Shown one piece after another: positions 51,922 through 61,795 of a stretch of DNA of 64,000 bases. A program made the position numbers and the translations under genes. The notes beneath the pieces were generated by a model. That model did no database searches, had not been told where the DNA came from, and saw nothing but the letters and a program-made list of their open reading frames with translations. How positions within the stretch are numbered: the first letter of the stretch is position 1; the number at the start of each line of letters is the position of its first letter. Source of the DNA: Azohydromonas caseinilytica (GTDB lineage: Bacteria > Pseudomonadota > Gammaproteobacteria > Burkholderiales > Burkholderiaceae_C); assembly GCF_012927045.1 (NCBI RefSeq), contig NZ_JABBFW010000002.1:352801-416800 (forward strand), in the 5' to 3' direction.

Positions 51922-53070
51922 TCACTTGAAGAGGTCCTTGATGCGATCGGTAAAGCTCTTGGCATTGGGCGAGTGGCGGTCGCCGGACTTCTTGAAGGAC
52001 TCGTCGAGCTCCTTGAGCAGCTTGCGCTGGTGCTCGGTGAGCTTCACCGGGGTCTCCACCGCGATGTGGCAGTACAGGTCGCCGGGGTAGCTGGAGCGCA
52101 GTCCCTTGACGCCCTTGCCGCGCAACCTGAAGGTCTTGCCGTGCTGGGTGCCCTCGGGCAGCTCGATCTCGGCCTTGCCGCCCAGGGTGGGCACTTCCAC
52201 CGCGCCGCCCAGCGCCGCCAGCGTCATGCCCACCGGCACGCTGCAATGCAGATCGTCGCCGTCGCGCTCGAAGATCTCGTGCGGCTTGATGCGGATCTCG
52301 ATGTACAGGTCCCCCGGCGGGCCGCCGTTGGTGCCGGGCTCGCCGTTGCCGGCCGAGCGGATGCGCATGCCCTCGTTGATGCCGGCCGGGATCTTCACTT
52401 CCAGCGTCTTCTGCTTGCGCAGCTTGCCCGCGCCGGAGCAGGTGGGGCAGGGCTCGGGAATGATGCGCCCGCTGCCGTGGCAGTGCGGGCAGGTCTGCTG
52501 GATGCTGAAGAAGCCCTGGCGCAGGTGCACCGTGCCCGAGCCGCCGCAGGACGGGCAGGTCTTGGGCGAGGTGCCGGGCTTGGCGCCGCTGCCGTGGCAG
52601 GTGTCGCAGCTCTCCCAGCTCGGGATGCGGATCTGCGTTTCCTTGCCGTTGGCCGCCTCCTCCAGCGTGATCTCCATCGTGTAGCTGAGGTCGCCGCCAC
52701 GGTAGACCTGCTGCCCGCCCGGACCGCGGCGCGCGCCGCCGCCGGCCTGGCCGAAGAGGTCGCCGAAGATGTCGCCGAAAGCCTCGGCGAAGCCGCCGAA
52801 GCCTTCCGGGCCCGGGCCACGGCCGGCGCCCATGTTGGGATCGACCCCCGCATGGCCGTACTGGTCGTAGGCGGCCCGCTTTTGCGAGTCGGAGAGCATC
52901 TCGTAGGCCTCCTTGGCCTCCTTGAATTTCTCTTCCGCCTTCTTGGCATCGTCACCCTGATTGCGGTCAGGGTGGTATTTCATGGCCAGCTTGCGGTAGG
53001 CCTTCTTGATGTCCTCCTCGCTGGCGTTCTTGGCCAGTCCGAGGACCTCGTAGTAATCACGCTTCGCCAT
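51922..53070 (-). CDS. dnaJ: Chaperone protein DnaJ
   Basis: Hsp40 co-chaperone that stimulates DnaK ATPase. The 382-residue product starts [20 protein letters not shown], has the J-domain HPDRN motif, a Gly/Phe-rich region ([20 protein letters not shown]), four CxxCxGxG zinc repeats ([32 protein letters not shown]) and the C-terminal substrate-binding domain. The ATG at 53070 is the family start; an upstream extension to 53121 would read through the dnaK-dnaJ hairpin. Confidence 0.97.
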   Translation of the reverse strand: MAKRDYYEVLGLAKNASEEDIKKAYRKLAMKYHPDRNQGDDAKKAEEKFKEAKEAYEMLSDSQKRAAYDQYGHAGVDPNMGAGRGPGPEGFGGFAEAFGDIFGDLFGQAGGGARRGPGGQQVYRGGDLSYTMEITLEEAANGKETQIRIPSWESCDTCHGSGAKPGTSPKTCPSCGGSGTVHLRQGFFSIQQTCPHCHGSGRIIPEPCPTCSGAGKLRKQKTLEVKIPAGINEGMRIRSAGNGEPGTNGGPPGDLYIEIRIKPHEIFERDGDDLHCSVPVGMTLAALGGAVEVPTLGGKAEIELPEGTQHGKTFRLRGKGVKGLRSSYPGDLYCHIAVETPVKLTEHQRKLLKELDESFKKSGDRHSPNAKSFTDRIKDLFK

Positions 53071-53090
53071 GGCAATTGCTGCGTCGATGC

Positions 53091-53135
53091 AAAAAGCCCC
53101 CGTGTGCGCCTCAGAGCCCACACGGGGGTGTTTTT
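53091..53135 (-). terminator. Intrinsic terminator/attenuator between dnaK and dnaJ
   Basis: On the minus strand CCCCCGTGTG and CACACGGGGG (53128-53119 and 53106-53097) form a perfect 10-bp stem followed by CTTTTT. It lies 20 bases before the dnaJ ATG. It should lower dnaJ expression relative to dnaK, matching the lower need for the co-chaperone. Confidence 0.85.
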
Positions 53136-53168
53136 AGAACTTAGAAGTCAGTCGGGCTCAGCGGCGCG

Positions 53169-55130
<1,962 letters not shown>

Positions 55131-55170
55131 GTCTTGCTCCTGTTATGTCAGGGATGTCTGCTTGTTCTGG

Positions 55171-55198
55171 AGGTGTGGTCGCGCGGCCGGCTTTCAAG
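55171..55198 (-). promoter_or_regulatory. Sigma32-like promoter upstream of dnaK
   Basis: On the minus strand CTTGAAA (55198-55192) is a perfect -35, followed after 13 bases by CCACACCT (55178-55171), which matches 6 of 8 positions of the heat-shock -10 CCCCATNT. It lies 41 bases upstream of the dnaK ATG, inside the grpE-dnaK gap. Confidence 0.5.
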
Positions 55199-55219
55199 AC
55201 CGCACGTACGCCCTGGTCT

Positions 55220-55804
55220 TTACTTGGGGGCGGCCACCGTGACGAGGGCCGGGCGCAGCACGCGCTCGGCGATCAGGTAGCCCTTTTGCAGCACGTTGAC
55301 CACCGTGTTGGCTTCCTGGTCGGCCGGCACCATGCTGATGGCCTGGTGCTGATGGGGGTCGAAGCGCGTGCCCGCGGGCGGTGCCACTTCGACCACCTTG
55401 TTGCGCTCCAGCGCCTGGCTCAGCTGGCGCAGCGTGACCTGTACGCCTTCGAGCACCTGCTCAGTGGTGGCATTGGGCGTGGCCAGGGCGGCTTCCAGAC
55501 TGTCCTTGACGGGCAGCAGGCTCTCGGCAAAGCCCTCGACGGCGAACTTGCGCGCCTTGGCCACTTCCTCCTCGGCGCGGCGGCGCACGTTCTCGGTCTC
55601 GGCCTTGGCGCGCAGGTAGGCCTCGGAAACCTCGGCGTGGCGGGCTTCCAGCTCGCTCAGGCGCTGCTCCAGCGAAGGCGTGGCCTCGGTGGCGGCGCCG
55701 TTGGCCGCATCGACCGGCGCGGTTTCGGGAGCGGTGGCGGGAGTGTCGGCAGCCGGCGGCACGGCAGCCGCGTCCTGAGTCGTGGTGTTGTCGGTCTGGT
55801 TCAT
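55220..55804 (-). CDS. grpE: Nucleotide exchange factor GrpE
   Basis: Releases ADP from DnaK. From the ATG at 55804 the product has 194 residues: an Ala/Pro/Thr-rich disordered N-terminus, a long helix ([20 protein letters not shown]) and the conserved core [30 protein letters not shown] and [14 protein letters not shown] second ATG at 55822 adds six residues and has AGGTGG upstream. If the sigma32-like promoter is right, that longer start would be almost leaderless, so I favour the ATG at 55804 with GGAG upstream. Confidence 0.94.
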   Translation of the reverse strand: MNQTDNTTTQDAAAVPPAADTPATAPETAPVDAANGAATEATPSLEQRLSELEARHAEVSEAYLRAKAETENVRRRAEEEVAKARKFAVEGFAESLLPVKDSLEAALATPNATTEQVLEGVQVTLRQLSQALERNKVVEVAPPAGTRFDPHQHQAISMVPADQEANTVVNVLQKGYLIAERVLRPALVTVAAPK

Positions 55805-55832
55805 GGGTGTGGTGAACTCCATCGCCTCGCCA

Positions 55833-55859
55833 CCTGGGGGCTATCCCCCGGGCTTCAAG
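55833..55859 (-). promoter_or_regulatory. Sigma32-like promoter upstream of grpE
   Basis: On the minus strand CTTGAA (55859-55854) and CCCCCAGG (55840-55833) are separated by 13 bases, close to the heat-shock consensus CTTGAA-N13-CCCCATNT. The spacer and -10 contain GGGGG-ATAG-CCCCC, which could also form a small hairpin. No CIRCE element was seen. Confidence 0.45.
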
Positions 55860-55944
55860 AGGGTCAACGAAAAAAAGAAACGGCCGCCTGCACGGGCTGG
55901 CCGCCGCGGGCGCCGCGATCAGTGAAGCTGCGGCGGCATGGGGA

Positions 55945-56382
55945 TCACTCGTCGAGCTTGGCGCTCCAGCGGTCCCACTCGACACGCCCGCGCTGCTCGC
56001 GTTCGAGCTCGCGGCGGTCGCGCTTGGTGGGGCGGCCCTGCGTGATGCTGTGGGCCGGTTCGATGCCCTGGCGCCGCTGCTCGGCCGCGACGCGGCGGGC
56101 CTCCAGGCTCTCGGGCGTCTCGACGTACAGGGCCTGTGCCAGCGGCGCCGGGCCGCGCACTTCACTCAGGGCGCGCACCTCGACCTCGCGCAGCACGCCC
56201 TGCTGGCGCCACGACACGCGGTCGCCGGCCTTGAGCTCGCGCGAGGCCTTGGCCACCTGGCCGTTGACGCTGATGCGGTTCTTGCCGATTTCCTCGGCCG
56301 CCAGGCCGCGCGTCTTGAAGAAGCGGGCCGCCCACAGCCACTTGTCCAGCCGTACGCGTTCTTGGAGGGGCAGTTCGATCAT
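55945..56382 (-). CDS. hslR: S4-domain RNA-binding heat-shock protein Hsp15
   Basis: Hsp15 binds free 50S subunits that carry nascent chains and helps recycle them after heat shock. The 145-residue product has the S4 domain at its N-terminus (VRLDKWLWAARFFKTRGLAAE and NRISVNGQVAKASRELKAGD) and a basic C-terminal tail (SITQGRPTKRDRRELEREQRGR), as in E. coli HslR. Its ATG overlaps the stop of the sensor kinase gene in ATGA, so it is translated from the tctD-tctE transcript, while lying just upstream of grpE in the same direction. Confidence 0.9.
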   Translation of the reverse strand: MIELPLQERVRLDKWLWAARFFKTRGLAAEEIGKNRISVNGQVAKASRELKAGDRVSWRQQGVLREVEVRALSEVRGPAPLAQALYVETPESLEARRVAAEQRRQGIEPAHSITQGRPTKRDRRELEREQRGRVEWDRWSAKLDE

Positions 56383-57818
56383 GGGGCGCGATTGTCAGCC
56401 AGTGCCAGGTGCACCACGGCGTCCAGGCCTTCGAGGCGCTCCGCCGCGCCCCGGTCCAGCAGCTCGATGCGGCCACCCAGCGACATGACGATTTCGTGGC
56501 AAATCGCAAGCCCGAGACCCGAGCCGCCGGCGCTGGTGGAAGCCGCGAAGGCCTGGAACAGATGCCGGCGCTGCTCGGCCGGGATGCCGGGGCCGTCGTC
56601 GCGGATCGTGAGCACGGCCTGACCGTCCAGGTGCTGCAGGCGCACCAGCAGCAGCGAGCGCGTGTGGCGGATGGCGTTGTGCAGCAGGTTGCGCGTGAGC
56701 TCGCGCAGCGCCCACTCGTGCGCGCGCACCGGGGCGGGGCCGTCGCCCAGGTCCAGCTCGAAGTCCAGGCCGCGCTGCGCGATCAGCGCCGACAGCTCCA
56801 GCGCCACGCCCTGCACGATCGGCGCCCAGTCGCTCACCGGCGCGTCGCCCTGCTGGCGCAGCTGCTCGACCTTGGCCAGCGCCAGCATCTGGTTCACGAG
56901 CAGCGTGGCGCGTTCCACCGTGGTGCCGATCTCCCGCAGGGCCTGCTCGGGCGGCAGGTCGCCGCGCCGGGCGGACTGCACCTGCACCCGCAGCACCGCC
57001 AGCGGGGTGCGCAGCTGGTGCGAGGCGTCGCGCACGAAGCGCTTCTGCTGCGCCGCCGCCTGACCCAGGCGCGCCAGGACCTCGTTGGTGGCCCGGATCA
57101 GCGGCTGCAGCTCGCGCGGCGCGTCGGGGGCATGGATGGGCGCGAGCGTGTCCTCGTCGCGCGCGGCCACGTCCTCGCTGAGCCGGCGCACCGGCGCGGT
57201 GGCGCGCTGCACCACCCACACCACCACCAGCGCGATCACCGCCACCAGCAGCGCCTGGCGCCACAGCGTGTCCAGCAGCAGCTCGCGCGCCAGCGCGCGG
57301 CGCAGCTCCAGCGTCTCGGCCACCTGGATCGTCGCCATGCCCTGGCCCAGCGGCGAGGCCACCGGCTGCAGCAGCACCGCCATGCGCACCGGATCGCCGT
57401 GGTAGTGGTCGTCGTAAAAATCCACCAGCGCCGCGTAGGCCGGGCGGTCCGGGATGCGGCCCTGCCAGCGCGGCAGGTCGGCGTAGCCGGACAGCACCTC
57501 GCCCTCGAAGCCCGTGACCCGGTAGTAGAGCCGGCTGCGGTTGTCAGCCTCGAAGGCTTCCAGCGCGGCGTAGGGCACCGTGGCGTTCAGGCGCAGCTTG
57601 CCGCCCTCGTTGCTGAGATAAAGCAGCTCGCCGATGGACTTGGCGGTGGCCAGCAGCGTGCGGTCGTAGGCCTGGTTGGCCGCGCGCAGCGCCTGCCGGT
57701 ACAGGCTCCAGGCATTGAAGCTCACCAGCGCCAGCACCGGCACCAGCAGGCCCAGCAGCAGCCGCGCCCGCAGCGACAGCCGCGCCATGGGACCGCCGGT
57801 GTGTCCCGTCTCGCTCAC
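56379..57818 (-). CDS. tctE: Sensor histidine kinase, TctE type
   Basis: Membrane sensor that likely detects a tri- or dicarboxylate. Counting from the internal ATG (57788), it has transmembrane helices at about 10-28 and 178-194 flanking a periplasmic 2CSK_N-type domain. A HAMP-like region and the H-box VRDASHQLRTPLAVLR (H257) follow, then the N-box NLLHNAIRHT and ATP-lid motifs DDGPGIP and GSGLGLAICHEIV. The start is either the GTG at 57818, overlapping the tctD stop as GTGA (479 residues), or the ATG at 57788 (469). Its stop overlaps hslR. Confidence 0.9.
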   Translation of the reverse strand: MSETGHTGGPMARLSLRARLLLGLLVPVLALVSFNAWSLYRQALRAANQAYDRTLLATAKSIGELLYLSNEGGKLRLNATVPYAALEAFEADNRSRLYYRVTGFEGEVLSGYADLPRWQGRIPDRPAYAALVDFYDDHYHGDPVRMAVLLQPVASPLGQGMATIQVAETLELRRALARELLLDTLWRQALLVAVIALVVVWVVQRATAPVRRLSEDVAARDEDTLAPIHAPDAPRELQPLIRATNEVLARLGQAAAQQKRFVRDASHQLRTPLAVLRVQVQSARRGDLPPEQALREIGTTVERATLLVNQMLALAKVEQLRQQGDAPVSDWAPIVQGVALELSALIAQRGLDFELDLGDGPAPVRAHEWALRELTRNLLHNAIRHTRSLLLVRLQHLDGQAVLTIRDDGPGIPAEQRRHLFQAFAASTSAGGSGLGLAICHEIVMSLGGRIELLDRGAAERLEGLDAVVHLALADNRAP

Positions 57819-58483
57819 GCCGGTGCCTGCAGCAGGTAGCCCAGCCCGCGCAGCGTCACCAGCTGCACGCCGGTGGGCGCCAGCTTCTTGCGCAGCCGGT
57901 AGGCCACCACCTCGATGGCCTCGGGCTGCACCGTGGCGTCGCCGGCAAAGACCAGCTCGAACAGCCGCTCCTTGGCCACGGCGTGCCCGGGCTTGGCCAG
58001 CAGCGCGCGCAGCAGCGCGGCCTCGCGCGGGGCCAGCTCCAGCGGCCGGTCCAGGTGGTAGACGGCGCCGCTGGCCGCGTCCACGCGCAGCCCGCACCAG
58101 CTCGCCGGCTCGCCGCCGGCGCCACCGCGACGACGCACCAGCGCGCGCAGCCGCGCCTCCAGCTCGTCCAGGTCGAAAGGTTTAGGCAGGTAATCGTCCG
58201 CGCCGGTGTTGAGGCCCAGGATGCGGTCGCCCACCGTGCCGCGCGCGGTGAGGATGATCACCGGCGCCTCCTGCCCCTCGGCGCGGGCCTGCGCCAGCAC
58301 CTCCAGCCCGTCCACGCCCGGCAGGCTCAGGTCCAGCACCACCGCGTCGGGCACCGCGGCGCGCCAGCGCTCCAGCGCGCGCGCGCCGTCGCCGCAGACG
58401 CTGACCTGGATGCCGCGCCGCTCCAGCGCCCGCTGCAGTGCGGCCTGCATGGCCGCGTCGTCTTCCACCAGCAGCACCTTCAT
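57815..58483 (-). CDS. tctD: OmpR-family response regulator, TctD type
   Basis: A 222-residue regulator with a receiver domain (acidic D8/D9, phospho-acceptor D51 in VVLDLSLPGVDG, T79, K101 in YLPKPFD) and a winged-helix DNA-binding domain (LAPREAALLRALLAKPG to YRLRKKLAPTGVQLVTLRGLGYLL). The ATG at 58483 gives the normal MKVLLVEDD start. It is divergent from the tctC transporter gene and paired with tctE, as in the citrate-responsive TctDE system of Salmonella. A likely binding repeat lies between them. Confidence 0.93.
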   Translation of the reverse strand: MKVLLVEDDAAMQAALQRALERRGIQVSVCGDGARALERWRAAVPDAVVLDLSLPGVDGLEVLAQARAEGQEAPVIILTARGTVGDRILGLNTGADDYLPKPFDLDELEARLRALVRRRGGAGGEPASWCGLRVDAASGAVYHLDRPLELAPREAALLRALLAKPGHAVAKERLFELVFAGDATVQPEAIEVVAYRLRKKLAPTGVQLVTLRGLGYLLQAPA

Positions 58484-58515
58484 GTGCTTTGTTCTCCGTA
58501 CTTCCCCTGATGTCA

Positions 58516-58535
58516 TTGACAGCCGACTGACAGCG
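58516..58535. promoter_or_regulatory. Direct repeat, candidate TctD operator
   Basis: TGACAG occurs at 58517-58522 and again at 58528-58533, an 11-base period (one helical turn), in the 100-base divergent tctD-tctC gap. The match extends to [TC]TGACAGC. OmpR-family dimers typically bind such tandem repeats. It lies about 50 bases upstream of the tctC ATG. Confidence 0.55.
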
Positions 58536-58583
58536 CCCGTGCCAAGAATCGCCTCGCTTGCAAAGACAACAGGAGAGACAAGC

Positions 58584-59543
58584 ATGCGTCGAGACACCTT
58601 CCTGCGTTCGCTGCTCGCGCTGGCTGCCGCTGGCGCGCTGCCCCTGTCGGCCCGCGCCGCCGCCAACCTCAAGATGATGATTCCCGCCAACCCCGGCGGC
58701 GGCTGGGACACCACCGGCCGCGCCCTGGGCAAGGCCCTGATGGAAGCCGGCGCGGCCTCCTCGGTGAACTATGACAACAAGGGCGGCGCCGCCGGCGCCA
58801 TCGGCCTGGCGCAGTTCGTCAACAGCAACAAGGGCAATCCGGATGCGCTGATGGTGATGGGCGCCGTCATGCTGGGCGGCATCATCACCGGCAAGCCCCC
58901 GGTCAACGTGACGCAGGCCACGCCGCTGGCGCGGCTGCTGAGCGAGTCGCAGGTCTTCGTGCTGCCCGCCAATTCTCCCTTCAAGACCATGAAGGACGTG
59001 GTCGAGCAGATGAAGAAGGACCCCGGCAGCGTGAAATGGGGCGGCGGCTCGCGCGGCTCCACCGAGCACATTGCCGTGGCCATGCTCGCCCGCGAGGTCG
59101 GTGTCGATCCCACCAAGATCAACTACGTGGCCTTCCGTGGGGGCGGCGAGGCGGTGGCGGCCATCCTGGGCGGCAACGTCACGGTCGGCGCCAGTGCCTT
59201 CACCGAGTTCGGCGAGTACATCAAGACCGGCAAGATGAAGCCCATCGGCGTGACCGCCGAGCAGCGCCTCAAGGACGTGGACGCGCCCACGCTCAAGGAG
59301 CAGGGCTACAACGTCGTGATCAGCAACTGGCGCGGCGTCTACGGCGCTCCGGGCATCACGGCCGAGCAGCGCAAGGCGCTCATCGACATGATCACCAAGG
59401 CCACCCAGACCAACAGCTGGAAGCAGTCCGTGGCGCAGAACAACTGGACGCCGGCGCTGCTCACGGGTGATGCCTTCGGCAAGTTCGTGGACGACGAGTT
59501 CGCGAACCTGCGCGCAATCATGGTCAAGTCCGGGATGGTGTGA
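58584..59543 (+). CDS. tctC: Tripartite tricarboxylate transporter substrate-binding protein (TctC/Bug family)
   Basis: Periplasmic binding protein of 319 residues with a signal peptide (FLRSLLALAAAGALPLSARA, cleaved before AANL). The Bug-type fold is visible in MMIPANPGGGWDTTGRALGK (ligand loop), YDNKGGAAGAIGLAQFV and VKWGGGSRGSTEHI. It binds a carboxylate and hands it to TctAB. AGGAGA precedes the ATG at 58584. Its stop overlaps tctB by one base. Ligand identity (citrate or another acid) is not determined by sequence. Confidence 0.92.
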   Translation: MRRDTFLRSLLALAAAGALPLSARAAANLKMMIPANPGGGWDTTGRALGKALMEAGAASSVNYDNKGGAAGAIGLAQFVNSNKGNPDALMVMGAVMLGGIITGKPPVNVTQATPLARLLSESQVFVLPANSPFKTMKDVVEQMKKDPGSVKWGGGSRGSTEHIAVAMLAREVGVDPTKINYVAFRGGGEAVAAILGGNVTVGASAFTEFGEYIKTGKMKPIGVTAEQRLKDVDAPTLKEQGYNVVISNWRGVYGAPGITAEQRKALIDMITKATQTNSWKQSVAQNNWTPALLTGDAFGKFVDDEFANLRAIMVKSGMV

Positions 59544-60043
59544 TGAGCGCGCGTTCCGCACAGAGCCTGGTGGGCCTGGCGACGCTGGCCGGCGGCGCGC
59601 TGCTGGCCTGGGGTGCCTCGGCCATCCCGTCGGAGGCCGGCTATGCCGGCGTCGGCCCCAACTTCCTGCCCTGGCTGGTGTCGGTGGCGCTGCTGGCCTG
59701 TGGCGCCTTCCTGCTGTGGGAGGCCGCCAGCGGCGGCTTTCGCCAGCTGGAGGAGCCCGCGGCCGAGGAAAGCGCCTTCTGGTCCGGCTTCGTCTGGGTC
59801 TCGGCCGGGCTGCTGGCCAACGCGGCGCTGATCGAGCGCCTGGGCTTCGTGCTGAGCTGCGCGCTGTGCTTCATGCTGGCCGTGCGCGGCTTCAAGTCCG
59901 CCGAGGGGCGGCGCGACCGCTCGCCGGCCTCCTTCGTCAAGGACCTGCTCGTCGGCCTGGCCATCGCCGCGCCGGTGTACTGGATGTTCACCAAGGGCCT
60001 GGCCATCAACCTGCCGGGCCTCACCACCACGGGGTGGCTGTAA
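59543..60043 (+). CDS. tctB: Tripartite tricarboxylate transporter, small membrane subunit TctB
   Basis: A 166-residue protein with four predicted helices (LVGLATLAGGALLAWGASAI, FLPWLVSVALLACGAFLLW, FWSGFVWVSAGLLANAAL and a C-terminal pair after a basic loop), as in the TctB family. It starts at the tctC stop (TGATG) and ends directly before tctA with no gap, so the three genes form a tightly coupled operon. Confidence 0.9.
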   Translation: MSARSAQSLVGLATLAGGALLAWGASAIPSEAGYAGVGPNFLPWLVSVALLACGAFLLWEAASGGFRQLEEPAAEESAFWSGFVWVSAGLLANAALIERLGFVLSCALCFMLAVRGFKSAEGRRDRSPASFVKDLLVGLAIAAPVYWMFTKGLAINLPGLTTTGWL

Positions 60044-61567
60044 ATGGAACTCTGGAACGCTCTGCTGCAGGGCTTCGCCACCGCCGGTACGCCGGTGAAC
60101 CTGCTGTGGGCCCTGGTGGGCTGCACCATCGGCACGGCCGTGGGCGTGCTGCCGGGCATCGGCCCGGCCACCGCCGTGGCGATGCTGCTGCCCATCACGC
60201 TCAAGGTGGACCCGACGGCGTCGATGATCTTCTTCGCCGGCATCTACTACGGCGCCATGTACGGCGGCTCGACCACGTCGATCCTGCTGAACACGCCCGG
60301 CGAGGCCGGCTCCATGGTCACGGCCATGGAGGGCAACAAGATGGCGCGCAGCGGCCGCGCCGGCGCGGCGCTGGCCACGGCGGCCATCGGCTCCTTCGTG
60401 GCCGGCACCGTCGCCACCGTGCTGGTGACGCTGTTCGCGCCGCTGGTGGCCGAGTACGCCGTGCTGCTGGGCCCGCCCGAGTACTTCATGCTGATGCTGC
60501 TGGCCTTCTGCACCGTGACCGCGGTGCTGGGCAAGAGCGCGCTGCGCGGCCTCACCGCCTTGTTCATCGGCCTGGCCATGGGCCTGGTGGGCATGGACCA
60601 GATCACCGGCCAGGCCCGCTACACCGCCGGCATGCCCGAGCTGATGGACGGGCTGGAGGTGGTGCTCATCGCCGTGGGCCTGTTCGCCGTGGCCGAGTGC
60701 CTGTACGCCGTGCTCTACGAGGGGCGCACCCAGGAGACGCAGAACAAGCTCAGCCGCGTGCACATGACGCGTGACGAGTGGCGCCGCTCCTGGCCGGCGT
60801 GGCTGCGCGCCACCTTCATCGGCTTCCCCTTCGGCACCATCCCGGCCGGCGGCAGCGAGATCCCGACCTTCCTGAGCTACGCCACCGAGAAGAAGCTCTC
60901 CAAGCACAAGGAGGAGTTCGGCACCAGCGGCGCCATCGAGGGCGTGGCCGGCCCCGAGGCGGCCAACAACGCGGCCATCACGGCCACGCTCATTCCGCTG
61001 CTGACGCTGGGCATCCCGACCTCCAACACCGCCGCGATCCTGCTGGGCGCGTTCCAGAACTACGGCATCCAGCCCGGGCCGCAGCTCTTCGACAACAACG
61101 CCGCGCTGGTGTGGGCGCTGATCGCCTCGCTCTACATCGGCAACGTCATGCTGCTGATCCTGAACCTGCCGCTGGTGGGCTTCTGGGTGAAGCTGCTCAA
61201 GGTGCCCAAGCCCCAGCTCTACGCCGGCATCCTGATCTTCGCCACCGTGGGCGTGTACGGCATGCGCCAGTCCGCCTTCGACCTGGTGCTGCTCTACGCC
61301 ATCGGCGTGCTGGGCGTGGTGATGCGGCGCTTCGATTTCCCCACCGCGCCGGTGGTGGTGGGCATGATCCTGGGCCCGCTGGCCGAGGCGCAGCTGCGCA
61401 ACGCGCTGTCTATCGGCGAAGGGCGCTGGAGCGTGCTCATCGAGCGCCCGATGTCGGCCACGCTGATGGCGGTGGTGGTGCTGGTGCTGGTGCTGCCGCG
61501 CTTCCTGGCCTGGCGCCGCCGCATGAAGAGCGGGCCGCAGTCGCCGGCACCGATCCCGCACGCCTGA
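60044..61567 (+). CDS. tctA: Tripartite tricarboxylate transporter, large membrane subunit TctA
   Basis: A 507-residue permease with about 10-12 helices. The TctA signature is clear: [40 protein letters not shown], and the second half repeats the pattern with [20 protein letters not shown] and [16 protein letters not shown]. It forms the ion-coupled channel with TctB. The ATG follows the tctB stop immediately. A cluster of hairpins lies between it and the porin gene. Confidence 0.95.
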   Translation: MELWNALLQGFATAGTPVNLLWALVGCTIGTAVGVLPGIGPATAVAMLLPITLKVDPTASMIFFAGIYYGAMYGGSTTSILLNTPGEAGSMVTAMEGNKMARSGRAGAALATAAIGSFVAGTVATVLVTLFAPLVAEYAVLLGPPEYFMLMLLAFCTVTAVLGKSALRGLTALFIGLAMGLVGMDQITGQARYTAGMPELMDGLEVVLIAVGLFAVAECLYAVLYEGRTQETQNKLSRVHMTRDEWRRSWPAWLRATFIGFPFGTIPAGGSEIPTFLSYATEKKLSKHKEEFGTSGAIEGVAGPEAANNAAITATLIPLLTLGIPTSNTAAILLGAFQNYGIQPGPQLFDNNAALVWALIASLYIGNVMLLILNLPLVGFWVKLLKVPKPQLYAGILIFATVGVYGMRQSAFDLVLLYAIGVLGVVMRRFDFPTAPVVVGMILGPLAEAQLRNALSIGEGRWSVLIERPMSATLMAVVVLVLVLPRFLAWRRRMKSGPQSPAPIPHA

Positions 61568-61584
61568 CGCGTGCCTGCAACAAC

Positions 61585-61617
61585 GGCCCGCCGGCATGCA
61601 CCGCACGCCGGCGGGCC
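61585..61617 (+). other. 11-bp perfect hairpin after tctA
   Basis: GGCCCGCCGGC (61585-61595) and GCCGGCGGGCC (61607-61617) are exact complements, 17 bases after the tctA stop. No T-run follows directly. It may attenuate transcription from tctA into the porin gene. Confidence 0.55.
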
Positions 61618-61702
61618 GGCTACCGTCAGGCCGGGCCTGCGGCTTTTAGCTTCGCTGTCGCCGCGACATGCCGCCTTCCGGCGGGGGCATGCCGGCTTCC
61701 AG

Positions 61703-61728
61703 CCCATGGCGCCCGACATCGCCATGGG
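61703..61728 (+). other. 9-bp perfect inverted repeat in the porin leader
   Basis: CCCATGGCG (61703-61711) and CGCCATGGG (61720-61728) pair around an 8-base loop, 68 bases upstream of the porin ATG. With a CCGCC-TTCC-GGCGG stem just before it, the leader is highly structured. Confidence 0.45.
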
Positions 61729-61795
61729 GTTCCAGACCGCCCCGCAAGAGGGCGGTGTCCCGTCCCGCTGTTCCACCACCCCGAGGAGAACTCCG

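Noticed and set aside
55822-55945. CIRCE element upstream of grpE
   Set aside because: No TTAGCACTC-N9-GAGTGCTAA-like sequence is present.
58514-58550. TTGACA (58516) with AAGAAT (58544) as the tctC promoter
   Set aside because: The spacing is 22 bases, too long for sigma70. The TTGACA is better explained as part of the TGACAG direct repeat.
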